Below, piece by piece: positions 20,652 through 28,753 of a stretch of DNA of 64,000 nucleotides (position 1 is the stretch's first letter; each line of letters opens with the position of its first letter). The stretch spans positions 310,001-374,000 of the forward strand of contig NZ_CP032624.1 in the NCBI RefSeq assembly GCF_003627055.1, given 5' to 3'. Below the pieces are notes generated by a model. It had not been told where the DNA came from and did not search any database. It saw only the letters and a program-made list of their open reading frames with translations. The stretch is from Gryllotalpicola protaetiae (GTDB lineage: Bacteria; Actinomycetota; Actinomycetes; Actinomycetales; Microbacteriaceae). Position numbers and translations under genes: made by a program.

Positions 20652-21891
20652 GGGTTATCGGCAGAAACGTGTGGATGAGCTGATGAGTTTGCCGCGGGAT
20701 TGCGCGGCAAAAGAGGGGCGGTCATACCCCGGCATGCTTAGTCGTGCCGAACGCCTCGAATTCGACCGTCTGTCTGATATGCGGCTCGCGGCTGGTGAAG
20801 AACGGGAAGACGAGGGCCGGCACGCAACGGTGGCGATGTCCCGAGTGCGGGTCCTCGAGCGTGCGCCGCCGCGACGACGTGAAGCGCCGTCACGAGCTGG
20901 CCGAATTCCTCACCTGGCTGATCGGCAAGCACTCCCAAGCCGAGGTAGGTCGCGGCACCGGTCGCTCCTTCCGCGACCGCACCGCCTGGTGCTGGGATGT
21001 GCAGCCGCGCCTCGGTCCGGTGGAGCCCGGCCATCACCAGGTGCTCATCGACGGGGTCTGGATCGGCACCTGGTGCCTGCTGATCGCCGTCACCGACAAG
21101 CTGCAGGTGCTGGCCTGGCAGTGGTGCGCCCGCGAGTCGATCGCCGCCTGGCAGGCCCTGTTGCGGCAGATCCCCGCCCCGCAGGTCGTGGTCTGCGACG
21201 GGGGCACCGGCATCGCCACCGCCGTGCACACCATCTGGCCGAATACGAAGATCCAGCGCTGCCTGTTCCACGTGCAGCTGAACATCCGCCAGCACCTGAC
21301 GATGAAGCCCCGCACCGACGCCGGCCGACGCCTGCTGAGCCTGGCCAAAGCGCTCTCTGAGGTTCGCGAGATCGACGACGCGATCGACTGGCAAAGACAT
21401 CTCGACGCCTGGTGGAGAGCACACGGGCACCTCACGAAGGAGCGCACCTACTTCCGCAACGGGCAATGGGGCTTCACCCACGAGCGCCTGCGGAAGGCAT
21501 GGCTGCTGCTGCGCAAGCTCGCCCGATCAGGAACCCTGTTCACCTACCTCGAGCACGGCAACATGCGCACGACCAGCCCGCTGGAAGGCGGGATCAACTC
21601 CCAGATCCACCACATCCTGCGCACCCACCGCGGCATGACCGAGGAGCACATGAAACGCGCCGCCGAATGGTTCCTCACCCTCCACGAGATCCCCATCACC
21701 AGCGCCCACCAGCTCATCGAGCCCGAGCCGGCACCCACACCCGACGACGAGCCCGAAGCCCACGACGACCTCAACCTGCCCGCTCTCTACGACACCGGCC
21801 TCGACGCAAACGAAGGCCTCTGGCAACGCACCGGCTGGGCAGGACACGGCTGACACACCCGAACCCATCCACACGTTCTTGCCGATAAGCC
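20652..21891 (+). mobile_element. IS256-family (IS1249-like) insertion sequence, 1240 bp, complete
   Basis: Terminal inverted repeats occupy 20,652-20,677 (begins GGGTTATCGGCAG) and 21,866-21,891 (complement begins GGCTTATCGGCAA), 23 of 26 bases matching. The ends start with GG as usual for the family. Direct 8-bp duplications flank it. One intact transposase gene fills the interior. The clean duplication shows insertion as a unit into the tRNA-Gln remnant. Confidence 0.9.
20744..21853 (+). CDS. IS256-family transposase, zinc-ribbon variant
   Basis: 369 residues from GTG 20744. The N-terminal zinc ribbon CLICG...RWRCPECG is characteristic of the IS1249-like variant. The DDE residues are visible: D in HQVLIDGVWIG, D in VVVCDGGTGI, E in TSPLEGGINSQIH, with C/H-rich RCLFHVQLNIRQHL between. 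No frameshift or stop is seen, so the element may be active. Confidence 0.9.
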   Translation: MPNASNSTVCLICGSRLVKNGKTRAGTQRWRCPECGSSSVRRRDDVKRRHELAEFLTWLIGKHSQAEVGRGTGRSFRDRTAWCWDVQPRLGPVEPGHHQVLIDGVWIGTWCLLIAVTDKLQVLAWQWCARESIAAWQALLRQIPAPQVVVCDGGTGIATAVHTIWPNTKIQRCLFHVQLNIRQHLTMKPRTDAGRRLLSLAKALSEVREIDDAIDWQRHLDAWWRAHGHLTKERTYFRNGQWGFTHERLRKAWLLLRKLARSGTLFTYLEHGNMRTTSPLEGGINSQIHHILRTHRGMTEEHMKRAAEWFLTLHEIPITSAHQLIEPEPAPTPDDEPEAHDDLNLPALYDTGLDANEGLWQRTGWAGHG

Positions 21892-21899
21892 ACAACTGA
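21892..21899. repeat. Target-site duplication, right copy
   Basis: ACAACTGA, matching 20,644-20,651; directly abuts the right inverted repeat. Confidence 0.85.
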
Positions 21900-21918
21900 C
21901 CGTCCGCCATGAAACAAA

Positions 21919-21955
21919 ATCCCCCCGATCAGGAATTGCTTCCGATCAGGGGGAT
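21919..21955 (-). terminator. Original host terminator of tRNA-Lys, separated from it by the prophage
   Basis: On the minus strand a stem built on ATCCCCCTGATCGGA / TCCTGATCGGGGGGAT with a short loop is followed by a T-rich run (TTTTGTTTC). It lies 9 bp beyond the left att core, exactly where the end of the tRNA-Lys transcript would have been before phage integration. Confidence 0.8.
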
Positions 21956-21964
21956 CTCTTCGTG

Positions 21965-21999
21965 GTGCACCCCCAGGGACTTGAACCCTGAACCCACTG
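21965..21999. other. attL: attL core (35 bp)
   Basis: Starts GTGCACCCCCAGGGACTTGA and ends CCCACTG; identical to 57,598-57,632. It is the displaced original 3' end of the tRNA-Lys gene (acceptor and T-arm, up to the anticodon stem). Confidence 0.95.
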
Positions 22000-22141
22000 G
22001 ACGGCTTTCTAGGGGGTGAGGGGGTATGTAAAGGTATGTTGACCGGGGGTTTATTTGAGCGCCATACCGTCATATACCCCTACATACCGCCCCAAAGTGG
22101 AGACCAAATGGAGACCTAGGCGGCCCTTCCTGGGTCTCGCC
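22000..22141. promoter_or_regulatory. Left phage arm of the att site with repeated motifs
   Basis: Intergenic stretch with direct and inverted copies of GGTATGT / ACATACC (22,025-22,090) and a 27-bp copy of the integrase gene's 3' end at 22,093-22,119. These are candidate integrase arm-type and excisionase binding sites. No gene seen. Confidence 0.6.
22093..22119. repeat. 27-bp arm-site repeat, left copy
   Basis: Contains TGGAGACCAAATGGAGACC, a tandem TGGAGACC pair, identical to 57,516-57,542 at the end of the integrase gene. In the circular phage the two copies would flank the att core in direct orientation. Confidence 0.9.
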
Positions 22142-22396
22142 TCAGACGGGTCGAACGAATAGCGGTGTCGCTTGAGGCCGCCCCTTGGCGTCCGCTGAGA
22201 CCTGCCAGGTGTGGAGCTTCCAGCCAACCGAGAGGATGCCCTCGATCATTAGGGCCCAGTCCTCGACGTCGCTCGAGATTCCGGGCTGGGTCATCGGCAT
22301 ATTGAAGAAGGGCGTGAATACGACGCGACCTTCGTCCCAGGCGTGTTGGGCCAGGCCGGCCATGAAGGCAGTCTTCGTGTCCTTGATGCGTCCCAT
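22142..22396 (-). CDS. Hypothetical phage protein (84 aa)
   Basis: No family recognised. An aromatic, partly hydrophobic sequence (ALMIEGILSVGWKLHTWQV) with no membrane segment or signal. It is the gene nearest attL, separate from the late operon, and may be expressed in the lysogen. Start ATG 22396. Confidence 0.65.
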   Translation of the reverse strand: MGRIKDTKTAFMAGLAQHAWDEGRVVFTPFFNMPMTQPGISSDVEDWALMIEGILSVGWKLHTWQVSADAKGRPQATPLFVRPV

Positions 22397-22525
22397 AGAT
22401 ACATGATAGGCGGCTACGCTGAGCCAGCCCTCGGCAGGGAAGCCGGCCGCCCTGTGAGGGAGCGCTCCGCGGTGGCGCGAGTCGGGCGGGATCGCGGTTG
22501 CGCCCGAGGATGTCGGCGACGGGCT

Positions 22526-22804
22526 CTAGTCGGTGCGTTCGTTCTCGTACCGGGTTGCGTAGTCGATCAGGTGGTCGATCAGCTCATCGATCGAGTCGCC
22601 GTTTTCGCGGGCGACTTCCAGGGAGGCGATGGCGTCGTTGATCCGTTCCACAAGCTCGGCGTTGTCGTTCGTGTCGGTGTCGCGGTCGCCCATAGCGATG
22701 CCGAGCGAGGCCATGGCCTGCAGGGCGCGGTCTCTGTCGAATAGGCCGTCTGCGGCGAGGTAGTCGAGGGAAGCGCGGCGGATGCCGTCAGGGTCGATTG
22801 GCAT
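22526..22804 (-). CDS. Hypothetical acidic phage protein (92 aa)
   Basis: Strongly acidic, mostly helical sequence (NDNAELVERINDAIASLEVARENG). No family recognised. It lies 16 bp downstream of the SRAP gene on the same strand and may be co-transcribed with it. Confidence 0.6.
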   Translation of the reverse strand: MPIDPDGIRRASLDYLAADGLFDRDRALQAMASLGIAMGDRDTDTNDNAELVERINDAIASLEVARENGDSIDELIDHLIDYATRYENERTD

Positions 22805-22820
22805 GTGTCGGTCTCCGGGT

Positions 22821-23489
22821 TCAGGCGGTCTGCGGCTCGGGGCGGGTCAGGAGCCGTATACCGTTCGAGAGTTCATCGGATGCGGCGACTGCCGCCTCGG
22901 CAAGTTCGCGGGTGCCGGGCTCGTGGGGGTCGAGCCACGTCCGCCAAAGGTCGGGCGGGAGGATCAACGGCATGCGGTCGTGGCTGTCTGCCACGGCCCC
23001 GGCTGCGTCGCGGGTCACGAGGGCGTAGCTCGTCAGTGGGTTGTCGAATTCGTCGTGCACACGGTTGTAGACGGCGGCGATCATGAAAGGCTCGCCCGAT
23101 GCGGTCGTGTAGTCGTTGCCCTTCTCGTTGAACCAGTCGGCGGGCACGAGGGCACGGGAGGCTTTGAAGTACCCGCGCCATTTCGTCGCGAGTGTGTCGG
23201 AGCGGGCGTTGAACGTGTTGCCGGTCGGGAACTTGCCGCCCATCCAGAGCTTGAACCATGCCGTGTCTGCGATCAGTTTGTCGCCGTTGACGCGGTAGAT
23301 GCCGTTGAGCTTCCTCTCCTTGCGCCCGGTGAGGGTGCGCTTGCCGTAGAACGCCTCGAGCACGCCGGGGCTCGGCGCCACGGGCGCGCCCCAGTCGACC
23401 GTGAGCAGTACCTTGTCGTTCAGTGCCGGGAGGATCGGCGGCGGGTCACCCTCGTGGCTGCCCCCGCCAAGACCGTAGCTTGCGCACAT
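22821..23489 (-). CDS. SRAP-family (HMCES/YedK) abasic-site protein
   Basis: 222 residues starting MCASYGL: Cys2 is the residue that forms a thiazolidine crosslink with abasic sites in single-stranded DNA. The conserved TFNARSDTL and SHDRMPLIL motifs (Asn and His of the active site) are present; the usual FYEW box is replaced by PADWFNEKG. SRAP proteins protect replication forks and are SOS-associated. It lies in a small cluster next to attL outside the late operon, so it may act during lysogeny or phage replication. Confidence 0.88.
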   Translation of the reverse strand: MCASYGLGGGSHEGDPPPILPALNDKVLLTVDWGAPVAPSPGVLEAFYGKRTLTGRKERKLNGIYRVNGDKLIADTAWFKLWMGGKFPTGNTFNARSDTLATKWRGYFKASRALVPADWFNEKGNDYTTASGEPFMIAAVYNRVHDEFDNPLTSYALVTRDAAGAVADSHDRMPLILPPDLWRTWLDPHEPGTRELAEAAVAASDELSNGIRLLTRPEPQTA

Positions 23490-23498
23490 GCGGCGATG

Positions 23499-23825
23499 CT
23501 ACTTCGGACTGCCGACGCGGGTCACGGCGTTCGCCCACAGCCATGCCCGCCACGGGTAAATGCCTATGCGCCCCTCGACCTGCACCGCTCGACTGTTGTA
23601 CGCGGTGACCATGCATCGCAAGCGCACCGAGCGCGGGCCCTGGCTGGTCGCGAAATGCACCCAGGCATGCACAGCGATCCCGTCTCGCCCATTGGCTGGC
23701 TTCACCGGGTCTGCTTTCGCATTGATCTCGTCGGTGGACAGGGAGATCGGGGCCGGTTGCAACGCGATCTCGACGGCCTTGTCCGGGTCGCGGGCGGACT
23801 TGTCGACATCGAGCTCTTCGGTCAT
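23499..23825 (-). CDS. Hypothetical phage protein (108 aa)
   Basis: Starts at ATG 23825, overlapping the upstream gene by 4 nt. Sequence has a charged N-terminus and a beta-rich C-terminal half (VHAWVHFATSQGPRSVRLR, IYPWRAWLWANAV). No family recognised. Coupled to the DUF6504-like gene. Confidence 0.6.
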   Translation of the reverse strand: MTEELDVDKSARDPDKAVEIALQPAPISLSTDEINAKADPVKPANGRDGIAVHAWVHFATSQGPRSVRLRCMVTAYNSRAVQVEGRIGIYPWRAWLWANAVTRVGSPK

Positions 23826-24079
23826 GCGTAGGTGACGGAATCGAGCACCCACCCGCCCGCGGCAGGGTCTCGCGCGAGTTCGAATTCGCCAGTGTCGCTG
23901 CGGTCCTCGGTCTGCGCTCTCACCCGCCACCCGACCACACGCACGTCATTGCCGAGGAACTCGAACCCGTCCGGGGTTGCGGCGGTGACGGTCCATCGTT
24001 CACGCCAGAAGAACCGCGCGGGTCTCCCATTCTCGAGCAGCAGGTTGACCCGCTCGGCCACGCGGGCAGTCATCGTCAC
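23822..24079 (-). CDS. DUF6504-like protein (85 aa)
   Basis: Pattern FFWRERWTVTAATPDGF...WRVRAQTEDRSDTGEFELARDPAAGGWVLDSV resembles small DUF6504 proteins that accompany DinB/ImuB translesion polymerase genes in actinobacteria. With SRAP downstream it suggests a DNA-damage theme. Assignment is from remembered family pattern and is moderate. Confidence 0.5.
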   Translation of the reverse strand: MTMTARVAERVNLLLENGRPARFFWRERWTVTAATPDGFEFLGNDVRVVGWRVRAQTEDRSDTGEFELARDPAAGGWVLDSVTYA

Positions 24080-24253
24080 GATGCGCCTCCGAAAGTAGTT
24101 ACGAATCTGGATCCGTTAACGCTAGGAGACGTGTTCGATTAAGTCGAGCCCGGAATCAGGACTCGCAGCGCGCTGTCCGCGGGAAGAACTCGTCGGGCGT
24201 ATCCGCAACGCAAGCCTCAAGGCCGGGGTCCACTCGTAGGCATACGAAAAGAG

Positions 24254-24286
24254 GCCCCCGCATACCGGCAATCGGTATGCGGGGGC
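24254..24286 (-). terminator. Terminator of the late operon
   Basis: Perfect 14-bp stem (GCCCCCGCATACCG / CGGTATGCGGGGGC) with 5-nt loop, followed on the minus strand by CTCTTTTCG. It lies directly after the holin stop. Confidence 0.92.
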
Positions 24287-24290
24287 ATGG

Positions 24291-24530
24291 TCAGCGCGAG
24301 CGTCTGCCTAGCGGCGAGATGACCGCGCCGAGGCCAGCGGCGATCAGCACAATAGCCTCCACGATCACGGCGACGGTCTCGGTGAGCTTGTCGGCGATCG
24401 ACGGCCACCACAGAGGGGCGATGCCGTCGAGCGCGAGCGCGACCGCGGCGGCACCGAATGCGACCCAATACGCGATCGTCGTGATGTTGTTGGAGACCGG
24501 CGGTGCGGCCGGGGGCAGGGGCGCGGTCAC
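24291..24530 (-). CDS. Putative holin
   Basis: 79 residues with two hydrophobic segments (about residues 17-40 and 48-70: YWVAFGAAAVALALDGIA and VAVIVEAIVLIAAGLGAVI) and a basic C-terminus (GRRSR), the layout of a class II holin. It overlaps the endolysin gene by 4 nt and precedes the late terminator. The function is supported by position, not by family identity. Confidence 0.75.
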   Translation of the reverse strand: MTAPLPPAAPPVSNNITTIAYWVAFGAAAVALALDGIAPLWWPSIADKLTETVAVIVEAIVLIAAGLGAVISPLGRRSR

Positions 24531-25204
24531 GAGTGCGCCGCCGTGATGTAGCTAAGGGCGATGTCGACCTCCGCAAGCAGCATCTGATCCGAACCGGTGT
24601 TTGCTTTGAGGCGTTGCAGCAGTTCGACGTGGTAAGGATCGCCGATGCGGACGCGGTGGCCTCCGTTGAGTGGAACCAGCCAGATGCCGCCGTCTTTGTC
24701 GGCGGCGGGGACGATGCTGAATGACATGGCAATGCCTTCCGGAATCTCGGTAGTGGGCGGTGCGGTGAGGCTGCCGTCGTATTCGACGTGCCAGGGTTCG
24801 CCTGCAACCCGGCCGGTGACCCAACCGGTCGCGGGGGCATTCGCGGCGATCCAACGGTGTTGCGGGGTGCCGGCCGTGTCGATGCCCGACCCAAGATCAG
24901 CGGCGAGTCCCCACCCGTGGTTCGATTTGCCGGGGATCGCGGCGAGCGGGCTGCCGTATTTGCGATACCAGTTCCACGACCCCCATTGGGTGCGCCCGGT
25001 CGAGTTCGGCGGATCAGATGGCGACCCGAGGGGTCGGTAACCGGACGTGATGATGAATTCGCTGCCGAATTGGGCGGCGAATTGGTTTTCGAGATGCTGC
25101 AACGCGGCGGCGGCGGCGGGGTGGAACAGCTCGCCGCGAACGCTAACCATCGCGCTTACGGGGATTTCGCCGTTCCGGTATCCGCCCCACGGTCCAGGTG
25201 CCAT
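24527..25204 (-). CDS. Endolysin, M15 (VanY-type) peptidase
   Basis: 225 residues from ATG 25204. The zinc-peptidase motif SNHGWGLAADLG (H...D) and the third ligand EPWHVEYDG match the M15 D-Ala-D-Ala carboxypeptidase family. The remaining C-terminal ~90 residues (MSFSIVPAADKDGG...) probably bind the cell wall. It cuts peptidoglycan cross-bridges at lysis, released by the adjacent holin. Confidence 0.88.
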   Translation of the reverse strand: MAPGPWGGYRNGEIPVSAMVSVRGELFHPAAAAALQHLENQFAAQFGSEFIITSGYRPLGSPSDPPNSTGRTQWGSWNWYRKYGSPLAAIPGKSNHGWGLAADLGSGIDTAGTPQHRWIAANAPATGWVTGRVAGEPWHVEYDGSLTAPPTTEIPEGIAMSFSIVPAADKDGGIWLVPLNGGHRVRIGDPYHVELLQRLKANTGSDQMLLAEVDIALSYITAAHS

Positions 25205-25228
25205 CGAGTTTGCCCCCTTTCGGGCATG

Positions 25229-25250
25229 AAAAAACCCGCACAACGGCGGG
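25229..25250 (-). terminator. Rho-independent terminator between tail and lysis genes
   Basis: Minus strand CCCGCCGTTGTGCGGG followed by TTTTTTC. The stem is short (5 bp, GC only) but has a perfect U-tract, so partial termination upstream of the lysis genes is likely. Confidence 0.8.
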
Positions 25251-25275
25251 CATGGGACGACGCGTTACAGGGGCG

Positions 25276-25839
25276 CTAGAACCCCGAGCGGATGAAATCG
25301 ACTTCGACGCGCATCGTCGTGGCGGTCGAGTTGGTCAGGTACGCGCCGACGACCACCGTGCCGTCGGTGTTGACGACAACCCAGCACATGCCCGGCGAGG
25401 CGCCCGTCACGAGATGGCCGCTGAACGTGTGCGTGTATGTGGGGCGTTGGCCGACCGGAAAGGTCCACATCGCGGCACCGGCGACGATCGCGACGTTGCG
25501 CGATATCAGCACGGAGCCGCGCACCCGCCGACCGGTGACGGAGAACAACGTGTCGGCGCCGAATGTCCACCCCGACGCGGCGGGCGGTAGCGGTAGGTCG
25601 GCTTCCATCGGTTCCAGCACCCACGCGTTCCCGGTCCACGTCGCCGGTCGGCCCCAGCTGATCACGTAGATGCGCCGGCCGGGCCAGTTGCCCGACGCGG
25701 GCAGATCGCCCGGGGCGTCGGCGACCATCGTGCCGATCTTCTCGGCGTACCGGGCGGCGTCGCCGATCTGATCGTTGCCGAGCATGGGCGCGGAATTGGG
25801 GATGTCCTGCCATCCCGCGCTGATCTGCGTCAGTGCCAT
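25276..25839 (-). CDS. Putative minor tail / receptor-region protein (187 aa)
   Basis: Starts MALTQISAGW at ATG 25839. Beta-rich sequence (VRGSVLISRNVAIVAGAAMWTF, PTYTHTFSGHLVTGASPGMCWVV) typical of distal tail or fibre proteins. Last gene of the tail module. No specific family recognised. Confidence 0.65.
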   Translation of the reverse strand: MALTQISAGWQDIPNSAPMLGNDQIGDAARYAEKIGTMVADAPGDLPASGNWPGRRIYVISWGRPATWTGNAWVLEPMEADLPLPPAASGWTFGADTLFSVTGRRVRGSVLISRNVAIVAGAAMWTFPVGQRPTYTHTFSGHLVTGASPGMCWVVVNTDGTVVVGAYLTNSTATTMRVEVDFIRSGF

Positions 25840-25852
25840 GATGGTCCGCCTT

Positions 25853-26764
25853 TCACCATGTCGCCCGGACGTGCAGCCGCCCGGACTGGTTGACCCCGGC
25901 GGGGTTGAAGATCGAGTAGCCGCCGTGCGCGAATCCGATGCCGCGTCGCGCACCGGTCTTGAGCTGGTCGCCGAACCCGGCGGGCAGGCCGCGCCACCCG
26001 CTGCCGAGCGCGACGGTCACCGCCTGGTCGACGGTGAGGACCCCTTGCCGGTTGATCAGCGTGTGCAGGCCGATGTTCGGGCCGGAATAGAGCGCCTGCC
26101 GCGCGTCGAGGAAGATCTCAACCTGTTGGATCGACGCCCCGTCGGGGATGGTGTCGCCGATGGCCGTCCCGTAGCCGTAGCCGCCGAGCGTGCTAGACCC
26201 CGCATAGACAAGATCGGTCCAGAAGTTGCCGTTCCCGGTGTTGCCCGACCCGTTCTGCGAGCCCGACCAGGCGGCATCGAAGAACAGGTCGCGGGTGGCC
26301 GCCCCGCCGCCGATGTCGGGCGGCCCAGGGTCGACCGGCGGGGGTGCCGGGTCGGCTGAGAGCTTCACAGCGACGACCGGGCCGCCGCCTGCGCCGCCCG
26401 CCCACATCAGGGCGACGCGCTGCCCGGCGGTCCAGGACGCTACGTTCGGGTCGTAGGCGGCAAGGTAAGTCACGCCGTCGTCGCCGGTGATCGGGATTCG
26501 CCCGTTTGAGGGGGCACCGGCGACCACGCCGAGGCTCGGGTGAGCGAGCGGGCCGAGGCACACGGGATGGCCCGCCCACAGCCCCACCATGCATTCCTGG
26601 CCGGGAACGGGCGCCGTGCCGACCATCGGCATGGCAACGTTCTTCCCGGCGAAATTCACTACGGCGGCGCCTGCCGCCCAGTTGACCGATTGGCAGGTGC
26701 CACGGCCGACGCGCGACCCCGGGGCATCGCCCATGCCGGCCACGACTTGCCCGGTGGTCGTCAT
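25853..26764 (-). CDS. Putative minor tail protein (303 aa)
   Basis: Glycine/proline-rich hinge near residue 140 (PAPPPVDPGPPDIGGG) separates an N-terminal small beta domain from a C-terminal beta-rich domain (DLFFDAAWSGSQ..., GRLHVRATW). Overlaps the upstream tail gene by 4 nt. Likely baseplate or tip component. Confidence 0.7.
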   Translation of the reverse strand: MTTTGQVVAGMGDAPGSRVGRGTCQSVNWAAGAAVVNFAGKNVAMPMVGTAPVPGQECMVGLWAGHPVCLGPLAHPSLGVVAGAPSNGRIPITGDDGVTYLAAYDPNVASWTAGQRVALMWAGGAGGGPVVAVKLSADPAPPPVDPGPPDIGGGAATRDLFFDAAWSGSQNGSGNTGNGNFWTDLVYAGSSTLGGYGYGTAIGDTIPDGASIQQVEIFLDARQALYSGPNIGLHTLINRQGVLTVDQAVTVALGSGWRGLPAGFGDQLKTGARRGIGFAHGGYSIFNPAGVNQSGRLHVRATW

Positions 26765-27921
26765 CCCAGCAGCTCCGCCCCGTCAAGGTTGTAGGTCCAC
26801 GCGGCGGTGGGGTCCATCGGCACCGTGAACGATCGCAACTGGCCGATGACCTCCCGGCCCGAGAGCGTGTCGCGCGCCCACACGAGGTCGCCCAATTCGG
26901 CATCCGGGCGCGGCGGTGCCTGCACTTCGATGGTTTTCGATCCCAGCTGCGAGACGCGGGCGAGGATCGTCTGTGCCGCCGCCTGCAACTTCGCCGTGGT
27001 GTCCATCAGCGGGTTTGAGTTGGTGTAAACCCGCGCCCCGAGCGGCCCGTCTACCCGCAGCGGGTTCGCCGGGTCCGTGATCTGCGCAATGCCGGGGGGC
27101 AACGTCTCATTGGGGTTGGTCACCACGACGGTGTTGTAGATGTTCGCCGACAGGCCATCGGCGAACGACAGCACCCCGTCGATTTCGATATCGGCGTCGT
27201 CGCGGGTCGCGGAAGTCCATCGGTCGCGGCGGATGGCAGTCACCGACCCTTGCCGGGTCATGCCGGGGTCGCAGTTGAGAGATGCGAGCAGCTGCGAGAT
27301 GGCGTCGAGACGGTCGCCTTCGTACGTGACCCCGGACGGGATCGCACTGTCTTGCAGCCACGCCGGCCATGCGCATGTCACCCCGGCGGCGGTGGTGAGG
27401 TTCGCCACCTCCTGCAACACCGTGTTGCCCGCGGCCGGCGCGGTCACGCCCAGGAACGACGCGGCGCGGATCAGGTCGAACCGGTCGACCAGCGCGAGTT
27501 CCGCAGACCATCCGATGATGCGCGCCGCGGCCGGGTACCGGCGGAAGTATTCCTGCGCGCGCGGCACTTCGTTGATCCGGTAGATGCCAAGCGGAACCCG
27601 CCAGCTGGCTCCCCCCTGGGACACCACGTAGTCGATGCGCAGCTCCTGCCCGAACGGCGCCAGCGGGTCGGTCATCGACTTGGGGACCAGCGATTCGCCG
27701 CCGGTGTCGCGGGCGAGGAACACCGACCCGGATGCCTGAATCTGCCCCGACACGTCGAACGTCAGCTGACCATCGGTCGTGATCGGCACCCGGTCGATGT
27801 CGGGGAATGCCGGGCCGGGGACGGTCTGCGTCGCCCCGTAGAACGCGGTGACGAAAAACCCGGCACCCGAGCGCGAGTTCTCTAGGGCGATCAGCGCCGA
27901 CGCGTCGATTTGCAGTGCCAC
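26761..27921 (-). CDS. Minor tail protein, tail-tip hub region (386 aa)
   Basis: Start GTG 27921 (VALQIDASALIAL). Sequence follows the pattern of actinophage minor tail proteins that carry a substrate-like beta domain and a long helix/beta C-terminus (DADIEIDGVLSFADGLSANIYNTVVV). Located after the distal-tail-like gene, where the tail-tip hub is expected. Exact family not certain. Confidence 0.7.
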   Translation of the reverse strand: MALQIDASALIALENSRSGAGFFVTAFYGATQTVPGPAFPDIDRVPITTDGQLTFDVSGQIQASGSVFLARDTGGESLVPKSMTDPLAPFGQELRIDYVVSQGGASWRVPLGIYRINEVPRAQEYFRRYPAAARIIGWSAELALVDRFDLIRAASFLGVTAPAAGNTVLQEVANLTTAAGVTCAWPAWLQDSAIPSGVTYEGDRLDAISQLLASLNCDPGMTRQGSVTAIRRDRWTSATRDDADIEIDGVLSFADGLSANIYNTVVVTNPNETLPPGIAQITDPANPLRVDGPLGARVYTNSNPLMDTTAKLQAAAQTILARVSQLGSKTIEVQAPPRPDAELGDLVWARDTLSGREVIGQLRSFTVPMDPTAAWTYNLDGAELLG

Positions 27922-27934
27922 GCGAGCACCCCCG

Positions 27935-28753
27935 TTATTCAGTCGGCACGACGCCCGCTTGCGGCGGGTTCTTCTTCGCTTCGAGCCACACCGGGTAGAT
28001 CGCGCGCATGAATTCCCACGTCGGGAACGCGTCGCGATACGCCTGCCACGGCGCGGCGGCGATCGCCGGTGGCCCTTCGACCTCCGAGATTTCATCGACG
28101 GTGCTCGCCCACGACGTGATGCCGTAGCCGCCCGCGGGGTCCCGGTAGCTCGACGGCTGCGGATCGGACGCCCACGCGTATAGCAGCCGCGGCAGCGGGT
28201 GCGGCGCGGCGGTGCGGATCAGCACCAGCCCGCCGGTCTGAGTGATCAGGCGGGTAACCGCTTCGCGGGCGGCATCCGTGTCGGTGAAGAACGGCATCGC
28301 CAGCCCGGTCATCAGCGACCGCTGCCCGGCCAGCGCGATCACGCGCGTGCCGAGCAGCAGCCGCGAGCCTTGCACGGGCCGGGATTGCGCCAGCCCAGCG
28401 CCACGCACCATGGTCACCTTGACCGCAGACCCGGCATCGAGCGGGTCGGAAATCCACGCGGTGTCGGGGCGCGGCGACGGGATGACGGCCACCAGGGGCG
28501 CCGTGTCGCCGAGTGCGTTACCGGCGGCATCGACCATGGCCGCCTGGTAAGTCACCGGACCTAGCGGGGCTTCCCAGTCGACGCCGGTCCAGCCGCCGAG
28601 CGCGAGCGCGCGCAGCCCTGACCGTACCGTGGTGCGCACCCCGTCGACCGTCCGGTAAAGGGTGATCTGCGCGGTTGCCGGGTCGAGGTCGGCGGCGTAG
28701 AACGTGATGCGCACTTGCGGGTCAGGGGTCGGCAGGATCGTGGTTTCTACCAT
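27935..28753 (-). CDS. Distal-tail/minor tail protein (272 aa)
   Basis: Starts MVETTILPTPDPQVRITFYAADL. An Ig-like N-terminal domain (ITLYRTVDGVRTTV..., VTYQAAMVDAAGN) precedes a phage tail domain (GSRLLLGTRVIALAGQRS). First gene after the tape measure, overlapping it by 7 nt, the position of the distal tail protein in siphoviruses. Confidence 0.72.
   Translation of the reverse strand: MVETTILPTPDPQVRITFYAADLDPATAQITLYRTVDGVRTTVRSGLRALALGGWTGVDWEAPLGPVTYQAAMVDAAGNALGDTAPLVAVIPSPRPDTAWISDPLDAGSAVKVTMVRGAGLAQSRPVQGSRLLLGTRVIALAGQRSLMTGLAMPFFTDTDAAREAVTRLITQTGGLVLIRTAAPHPLPRLLYAWASDPQPSSYRDPAGGYGITSWASTVDEISEVEGPPAIAAAPWQAYRDAFPTWEFMRAIYPVWLEAKKNPPQAGVVPTE

Noticed and set aside
21965-21999. 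Second tRNA-Lys gene at attL
   Set aside because: Only the 35-base 3' part is present; no D-arm, anticodon loop or acceptor 5' strand.
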